Origin: an uncultured bacterium
Lineage (GTDB): Bacteria > Bacillota > Clostridia > Oscillospirales > Oscillospiraceae
Assembly: GCA_949288405.1 (NCBI GenBank)
Contig: CASEKM010000026.1
Coordinates: 1 to 10,664, forward strand
Reading direction: 5' to 3'
Length of the DNA stretch: 10,664 bases
Under the pieces are notes generated by a model. It had not been told where the DNA came from. It saw only the letters and a program-made list of their open reading frames with translations, and searched no databases. Both the position numbers and the translations under genes were made by a program. Of this stretch, positions 7,220-10,664 are shown one piece after another; within the stretch, counting starts at the first letter, position 1; each line of letters opens with the position of its first letter.

Positions 7220-7233
7220 TGTTTTTGAGCGAT

Positions 7234-7240
7234 AAGGAGG
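7234..7240 (+). promoter_or_regulatory. Ribosome binding site fixing the start of the Cys-rich gene
   Basis: AAGGAGG lies 8 nt before ATG 7249. An in-frame ATG at 7219, overlapping the recG stop, has no such site and would place this sequence inside the coding region, so 7249 is preferred. Confidence 0.75.
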
Positions 7241-7248
7241 AATTTACC

Positions 7249-7644
7249 ATGACCCGTTTGGAAGAAGTACAGTACCTGCGCACCGAGCCGGATGGCCGCC
7301 ACTACAACTGCGCCCAGTCCCTGCTGATCCCCTTTGGGCCTGAGGTGGGCCTCACCAAGGAGCAGGCGGACAGCCTGGGCGCCCCCTTCGGCGCGGGGAT
7401 GAAAATGGGCTCCACCTGCGGCGCTCTCACCGCCGCGCTGATGCTGCTGGGCATGAAGGGCTGCTCCCAGGAGGAGACCTCCGCCCTGATCCGCCGCTTC
7501 CGGGAGAAGCACCAGGACACCAACTGCTCCGCCCTTCTGGCCAGGGCCCACCAGGAGGGCATTCCCCGGAAGACCCACTGCGACAGCCTGGTGCTGGAGA
7601 TGGCCCAGATCCTGGAGGAGGAGTTCTTTTCTTCGGAGAAATGA
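7249..7644 (+). CDS. C_GCAxxG_C_C family protein
   Basis: This encodes 131 residues. The family is named for its cysteine pattern, and the positions here fit: Cys21 (YNCAQS), Cys57 in GSTCGALTAAL, Cys93 (TNCSALL) and Cys111 (THCDSLV), plus an extra Cys72. Family members are small soluble proteins of unknown function, often suspected of redox or metal roles. No signal peptide or membrane segment is seen. It sits 29 nt after recG and ahead of a strong terminator, so it is most likely read from the recG promoter. The link with RecG may be only positional. The family call is confident; the function is not known. Confidence 0.85.
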   Translation: MTRLEEVQYLRTEPDGRHYNCAQSLLIPFGPEVGLTKEQADSLGAPFGAGMKMGSTCGALTAALMLLGMKGCSQEETSALIRRFREKHQDTNCSALLARAHQEGIPRKTHCDSLVLEMAQILEEEFFSSEK

Positions 7645-7663
7645 CGAGTCTATGTCAATATGC

Positions 7664-7697
7664 CAAAAGGGGAAGCCCCGCCGGGCTTCCCCTTTTG
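7664..7697 (+). terminator. Terminator after recG and the Cys-rich gene
   Basis: A perfect 15-bp stem (7664-7678 with 7683-7697, loop CGCC) has A-rich and T-rich ends, AAAAGGGG against CCCCTTTT. The symmetry suggests it can work in both directions. It lies 19 nt after the stop codon. Confidence 0.9.
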
Positions 7698-7923
7698 ACT
7701 GTTTTGTGAGAAGGAAGGAATGGAAAATCGAGTCGCAAAGGTTAACAGCGGGCTGCCTGGTAAGAGCGGCTGCCAAACAGCTCGTTAATTTTTTAACCTT
7801 TTGCTGGAACCAACTTTACCACCAAATCCAGAAAAATACTATCCCCAATTTCATTATATTGATTATAATTAAATAATTATGAACTGCCTGCCAGGCCGCC
7901 TTGCGGAGCGGGCGGGGATGGAC
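7698..7923. other. AT-rich intergenic stretch without a supported gene
   Basis: This is clearly lower in GC than its neighbours. A 9-bp inverted repeat (AAAGGTTAA at 7737-7745 with TTAACCTTT at 7793-7801) encloses two direct copies of GGCTGCC (7751-7757 and 7768-7774). The part from about 7830 to 7880 is nearly all A and T. A 22-codon frame from ATG 7720 follows AAGGAAGG, but the spacing is too short and I do not call it a gene. The stretch could hold a structured RNA or the remains of a lost element. Confidence 0.4.
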
Positions 7924-7929
7924 TATAAT
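7901..7929 (+). promoter_or_regulatory. Promoter of mutY
   Basis: TTGCGG (7901-7906), a 17-nt spacer and a perfect TATAAT (7924-7929). The expected transcription start is near 7936, about 50 nt before the mutY ATG. Confidence 0.7.
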
Positions 7930-7939
7930 AGGGGGGATG

Positions 7940-7966
7940 AAAACCGGCCCGCGGGCCGGCGGTTTT
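7940..7966 (+). promoter_or_regulatory. Palindromic leader hairpin before mutY
   Basis: CCGGCCCGCGGGCCGG (7944-7959) is a perfect 16-bp palindrome flanked by AAAA and, after CGG, by TTTT. It lies at the very 5' end of the predicted transcript, 7 nt before the ribosome binding site. It resembles a weak terminator or an mRNA 5' stabilising stem. Which of these it is cannot be read from sequence. Confidence 0.5.
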
Positions 7967-7973
7967 GACGGCG

Positions 7974-7980
7974 AAGGAGG
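7974..7980 (+). promoter_or_regulatory. Ribosome binding site deciding the mutY start
   Basis: AAGGAGG lies 5 nt before ATG 7986. An in-frame TTG at 7965 would put this site inside the coding sequence and lies in the T-run of the leader hairpin. From 7986 the catalytic residues take the same numbers as in E. coli MutY. Confidence 0.75.
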
Positions 7981-7985
7981 ACCCC

Positions 7986-9035
7986 ATGGACCAGTTGAAT
8001 CAGCTTCCCATCCCCCTGCTCTTGTGGTACCGGGAGCACGCCCGGGCGCTGCCCTGGCGGAGCCATCCCACCCCCTATCGGGTCTGGGTGTCGGAGATCA
8101 TGCTCCAGCAGACCCGGGTGGCGGCGGTTTTGGACTACTACCGCCGCTTTTTGGAGGCGGCCCCCACGGTGGCGGATCTGGCCGCGCTGCCGGAGGATGT
8201 GCTGATGAAGCTGTGGCAGGGGCTGGGCTACTACAGCAGGGCCCGGAACCTGCAAAAGGCGGCCCGTCAGATCATGGAGCAGTTCCACGGGATATTCCCA
8301 AATACTTATGAGGAGATCCGCTCCCTGGCGGGGGTGGGGGACTATACCGCCGGGGCCATTGCCTCCATCGCCTTCGGCCTCCCCGTGCCGGCGGTGGACG
8401 GGAACGTGCTGCGGGTGACGGCTCGGATCACCGGGGACAGCGGGGACATCACCTCCCCGGCCATGAAGAAAAAGGTGACCGCCGCCCTCCGGGAGGTGAT
8501 CCCCACCGGGGAGCCGGGTACCTTCAACCAGGCCATGATGGAGCTGGGGGCCACTGTCTGCCTGCCCAACGGGGCGCCCCTGTGCGCCCAGTGTCCGGCC
8601 GCCCCCTTCTGCCGGGCCTTTCAGGAGGACCGGATCGGGGAGCTGCCGGTGAAGGCCCCCAAGAAAGCCCGCCGGGTGGAGGAACGCCTGGTGTACCTCC
8701 TGTTCTCCCGGGAGGGGGTGGCCCTGCGCCGCCGTCCGGCCAAGGGGCTGCTGGCCGGGCTCTGGGAGTACCCCAACGAGCTGGCCGGCGAGGCGTCCAT
8801 TCCGGCGGAGCTGGAGCTGCCCCGGGCGTCTCTGGAGCTGGTGGGGACGGGCAAACACATCTTCACCCACATCGAGTGGCGCATGACCGCCTATGCCGCC
8901 CAGGCGGAGGGGCTGGACCTCCCGGAGGGCTGGGTGTGGGCGGACCGGGCGGCCCTGGAGCGAGAGTACGCCGTGCCCAACGCCTTTCAGGCGTTCTCGG
9001 AATATGTCAAAGGGAAATTAGGCTATTTTTCTTAA
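7986..9035 (+). CDS. mutY: A/G-specific adenine DNA glycosylase MutY
   Basis: This encodes 349 residues, the normal MutY length. MutY removes adenine paired with 8-oxoguanine, preventing G:C to T:A changes. Seen are LPWR, the catalytic Glu37 in SEIMLQQT, LWQGLGYYSRARNL, a helix-hairpin-helix at about 114-131 (LAGVGDYTAGAIASIAFG) and catalytic Asp138 in VDGNVLRV. The four cluster cysteines are Cys192, 200, 203 and 209. The first cysteine gap is seven residues, one more than in E. coli, which I believe is common in Clostridia. The C-terminal NUDIX-like domain that reads 8-oxoguanine contains GLWEYPNEL and HIFTHIEWRM. It has its own promoter and probably shares a transcript with the radical SAM gene 66 nt downstream. 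Confidence 0.96.
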   Translation: MDQLNQLPIPLLLWYREHARALPWRSHPTPYRVWVSEIMLQQTRVAAVLDYYRRFLEAAPTVADLAALPEDVLMKLWQGLGYYSRARNLQKAARQIMEQFHGIFPNTYEEIRSLAGVGDYTAGAIASIAFGLPVPAVDGNVLRVTARITGDSGDITSPAMKKKVTAALREVIPTGEPGTFNQAMMELGATVCLPNGAPLCAQCPAAPFCRAFQEDRIGELPVKAPKKARRVEERLVYLLFSREGVALRRRPAKGLLAGLWEYPNELAGEASIPAELELPRASLELVGTGKHIFTHIEWRMTAYAAQAEGLDLPEGWVWADRAALEREYAVPNAFQAFSEYVKGKLGYFS

Positions 9036-9036
9036 G

Positions 9037-9067
9037 GGGGGTTCGCCGCCGGAGCGGCGAAATCCCC
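9037..9067 (+). promoter_or_regulatory. Intercistronic hairpin between mutY and the radical SAM gene
   Basis: TTCGCCGC (9042-9049), loop CGGA, GCGGCGAA (9054-9061), extended by GGGG against CCCC across a small internal loop. No T-run follows, so it is more likely an RNA processing or stability element, or a leaky stop, than a full terminator. Confidence 0.5.
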
Positions 9068-9101
9068 TGCAAAACGCGCTAAAAACAAGGAGGGAGTTCC
9101 T

Positions 9102-9977
9102 GTGCTCTGCAATCTCTGTCCCCGGCAATGCAGCGCCCTGCGCACGGAAACGGCGGGCGAGGGCCGCTGCCGCATGCCCGCCGCGCCGGTGGCGGCTCGG
9201 GCGGCCCTCCACATGTGGGAGGAGCCCCCCATCTCCGGCACCCGAGGGTCCGGGACCGTGTTCTTCTCCGGCTGTTCCCTGGGGTGCGTGTTCTGCCAAA
9301 ACGAGGAGATCAGCCACCGGGACTTTGGCAAGCCCATCTCCCTGGAGCGCCTGCGGGAGATCTGTCTGGAGCTTATCGCCCAAGGGGCCCACAACATCAA
9401 CTTCGTCAACCCCACTCACTACGCCCACGTGGTGCGCCGGCTGCTGGAGGAGCCCCTCCCGGTGCCGGTGGTATGGAACTCCGGGGGCTATGACTGGGTG
9501 GAGACCCTGCGGACCCTGGAGGGCCGGGTGTCCATCTACCTCCCCGACCTGAAGTATCTGGACCCCGGGACGGCGGAGCGCTACTCCGCCGCCCGAGACT
9601 ACCCCCAGGCGGCCCGGGCCGCCATCCGGGAGATGGTCCGCCAGACCGGCCCCTGCCAGTTTGACGGGGACGGGCTGCTCCTCCGGGGGACAGTGATCCG
9701 CCACCTGATCCTCCCCGGTCAGGTGAACCAGGCCAAGGCGGTGATGGACTGGGTGGCGGAGGAGTTCCCCAGGGGGACGGTGCTCTTCTCCCTGATGAGC
9801 CAGTACACCCCCTGGGGGGACCTGTCCGCCACGCCGGAACTGAACCGCCGCCTGCGCCGGGGGGAAATGGAGAGCGCCGTCGATTATATGCGGAATCTGG
9901 ACCTGCCCGGCTTCTGTCAGGAGCGCACCAGCGCCAAGGAGGAGTACACCCCGCCCTTTGACCTGACGGGGCTGTAA
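9102..9977 (+). CDS. PflX-like radical SAM protein (COG1313)
   Basis: This encodes 291 residues from GTG 9102, with AAGGAGG at 9087-9093 8 nt upstream. The radical SAM cluster motif CxxxCxxC is Cys58, Cys62 and Cys65 (GCSLGCVFCQN). The N-terminus carries a second cysteine set, Cys3, Cys6, Cys10 and Cys23 (CNLCPRQC...GRC), typical of the PflX branch and likely to bind metal or a further cluster. Other family stretches are NINFVNPTHY, PVVWNSGGYD, IYLPDLKYLD, VIRHLILPG and LMSQYTPWG. The protein resembles pyruvate formate-lyase activating enzymes but the substrate of this branch is not established, and no glycyl radical enzyme gene is in the window. It is the last gene of the probable mutY operon. 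Confidence 0.9.
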   Translation: MLCNLCPRQCSALRTETAGEGRCRMPAAPVAARAALHMWEEPPISGTRGSGTVFFSGCSLGCVFCQNEEISHRDFGKPISLERLREICLELIAQGAHNINFVNPTHYAHVVRRLLEEPLPVPVVWNSGGYDWVETLRTLEGRVSIYLPDLKYLDPGTAERYSAARDYPQAARAAIREMVRQTGPCQFDGDGLLLRGTVIRHLILPGQVNQAKAVMDWVAEEFPRGTVLFSLMSQYTPWGDLSATPELNRRLRRGEMESAVDYMRNLDLPGFCQERTSAKEEYTPPFDLTGL

Positions 9978-10071
9978 ATCCGGCGGTTTGGACAAGGATT
10001 GTTCACAATTTTGGAGAGTGTTTGCAGAAAGTTCATATTGCCGTCACGATTTTGCCTTAATTATCGGTTAG

Positions 10072-10179
10072 GATAATAGCGTACCCAGTGAAGATACTAT
10101 CTCCCATTTCTCCCTCTCCTTTACAACACACACAAGCAAAAGGCCCCGGCGGAATGCCGGGGCCTTTTGCTGTTTGTTC
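10072..10179 (+). ncRNA. Candidate small RNA or 3'-UTR-derived RNA (CU-rich)
   Basis: A GATAAT box at 10072-10077 is followed by a CU-rich, little-structured stretch (10099-10122) and then the perfect terminator at 10136-10170. The stretch contains CTCCTTT (10116-10122), which is complementary to AAAGGAG ribosome binding sites. A -35 box at the right distance is weak or absent, so the RNA could instead be cut from the 3' end of the radical SAM transcript. No coding frame is supported here. I match it to no known RNA family. Confidence 0.35.
10136..10179 (+). terminator. Perfect 15-bp terminator after the radical SAM gene
   Basis: GCAAAAGGCCCCGGC (10136-10150), loop GGAAT, exact complement at 10156-10170, then TGTTTGTTC. 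It lies 158 nt after the stop codon, which is far for a simple operon end and leaves room for a separate transcript. Confidence 0.9.
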
Positions 10180-10540
10180 AGGGGATTTTGCGGAAGGTTT
10201 CTCTTTTGAAACGGGGTTTCGCCCTGCGGGGCGAGTGCCTTTTGGGCGGCCAAAAGGCACCAAAAGCCGCCAGGAGTCCGCTCAGATGGACACTTCGTGT
10301 CCATATTCGCTCCCCCCTGGACCCCATTTACGGGGGCCGCTCCTGATCGGCTGCGCTTGATTTCCGGCGCGCAAAATCTGAGTGACTGGTCTAGATCCCC
10401 GCCGGGCCACTGGGCCCTGGGCCGGCGGAAAATTTCAGGTCGTGCGGTTCTGCTCCTGCGCCTGAGCTTTCCGAGCCATCGCTTCCAGTGCGGGGCCGCC
10501 CGGTTTTGCCCAATGCCCGCACTGCGGCCTTAATTTCCAG
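10180..10540. other. Gene-free, hairpin-rich intergenic region
   Basis: No frame here has a ribosome binding site or a recognisable product. Many inverted repeats are present: TCGCCC/GGGCGA (10219-10234), an 11-bp stem GTGCCTTTTGG/CCAAAAGGCAC (10235-10260), an outer pair CAGGAG/CTCCTG (10271-10276 with 10340-10345) around an 8-bp stem ATGGACAC/GTGTCCAT (10286-10304), CCGCCGG/CCGGCGG (10399-10428), and CAGTGCGGG/CCCGCACTG (10486-10524). It looks like a structured RNA or an intergenic repeat element. Confidence 0.5.
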
Positions 10541-10606
10541 AAAATGTACACAAACGTCCCACAAAGGGGCGAATTTCTCCTTATTTGAAGGGATATGTTT
10601 CCCATC

Positions 10607-10656
10607 CCCTCAGTCAGCCTCCGGCTGACAGCTCCCCCGTCAAGGGGGAGCCGGAG
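10607..10656. repeat. REP-like double hairpin at the window edge
   Basis: Two hairpins sit in tandem: GTCAGCC/GGCTGAC (10613-10619 with 10623-10629) and GCTCCCCC/GGGGGAGC (10631-10638 with 10644-10651). A competing pairing CTCCGGCT/AGCCGGAG (10619-10626 with 10649-10656) would enclose the second. I recall closely similar CAGTC...CAGCTCCCCC...GGGGGAGCC sequences as common dispersed repeats in gut Clostridia; this is from memory. Confidence 0.6.
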
Positions 10657-10664
10657 AATCAAGC

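Noticed and set aside
7652..7876. Possible 74-residue protein between the Cys-rich gene and mutY
   Set aside because: Its first part is the terminator hairpin itself and it ends in the AT-rich stretch; there is no ribosome binding site and no motif.
9018..9995. Open frame of 325 codons on the - strand
   Set aside because: Antisense to the radical SAM gene, whose cysteine motifs settle the coding strand.
10057..10304. Two overlapping short frames of 68-78 codons on the - strand
   Set aside because: They run through a perfect terminator and further hairpins, and no ribosome binding site is seen. The region is better read as non-coding.
10435..10662. A 75-codon frame on the - strand at the right edge
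   Set aside because: It is made of the REP-like hairpins and the CAGTGCGGG stem and has no ribosome binding site. It may be a repeat element translated by chance.

Overview
The window reads as a stretch of chromosome from a high-GC, Gram-positive gut-type Clostridium, most plausibly Oscillospiraceae (Flavonifractor/Lawsonibacter/Intestinimonas-like). The basis is strongly GC-rich coding sequence, near-perfect AAGGAGG ribosome binding sites with 5-8 nt spacing, GTG and TTG starts, a PBSX/Xkd-type contractile tail module, a C_GCAxxG_C_C protein and a PflX-like radical SAM protein. The taxonomic placement is inference from style and gene content, not from a marker gene.

Bases 1-3943 hold the distal tail and baseplate part of a contractile phage-type tail, all on the + strand with tiny gaps or ATGA overlaps. 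In order: the C-terminal part of a LysM tail protein (XkdP-like, cut by the window edge), a baseplate hub (XkdQ/gpD-like), a small spike-like protein (XkdR position), a gp25-like wedge protein (XkdS position), baseplate J (XkdT-like) and a gpI/DUF2313-like protein (XkdU-like). The module stops there at a 20-bp hairpin terminator. No tail fibre, holin or endolysin follows, so this is either a domesticated tail-like particle or a truncated prophage.

Bases 3990-5125 hold a D-2-hydroxyacid dehydrogenase on the - strand and a divergent promoter region shared with recG. Bases 5126-7697 hold recG (replication-fork helicase) and, in the same transcript, a small cysteine-rich C_GCAxxG_C_C protein, closed by a strong terminator. 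recG carries an unusual in-frame insertion built of five tandem heptamers.

Bases 7698-7985 are a comparatively AT-rich intergenic stretch followed by a promoter and a GC-rich palindromic leader hairpin. Then come mutY (adenine glycosylase, 7986-9035) and a pflX-like radical SAM gene (9102-9977), probably co-transcribed. recG and mutY are DNA-maintenance genes, but I see no sign of a functional link to the tail genes.

Bases 9978-10664 contain no gene I can support. They hold a CU-rich candidate small RNA ending in a perfect 15-bp terminator, a run of hairpins over about 350 bases, and a REP-like double hairpin at the right edge. I found no rRNA, tRNA, CRISPR array or transposase.
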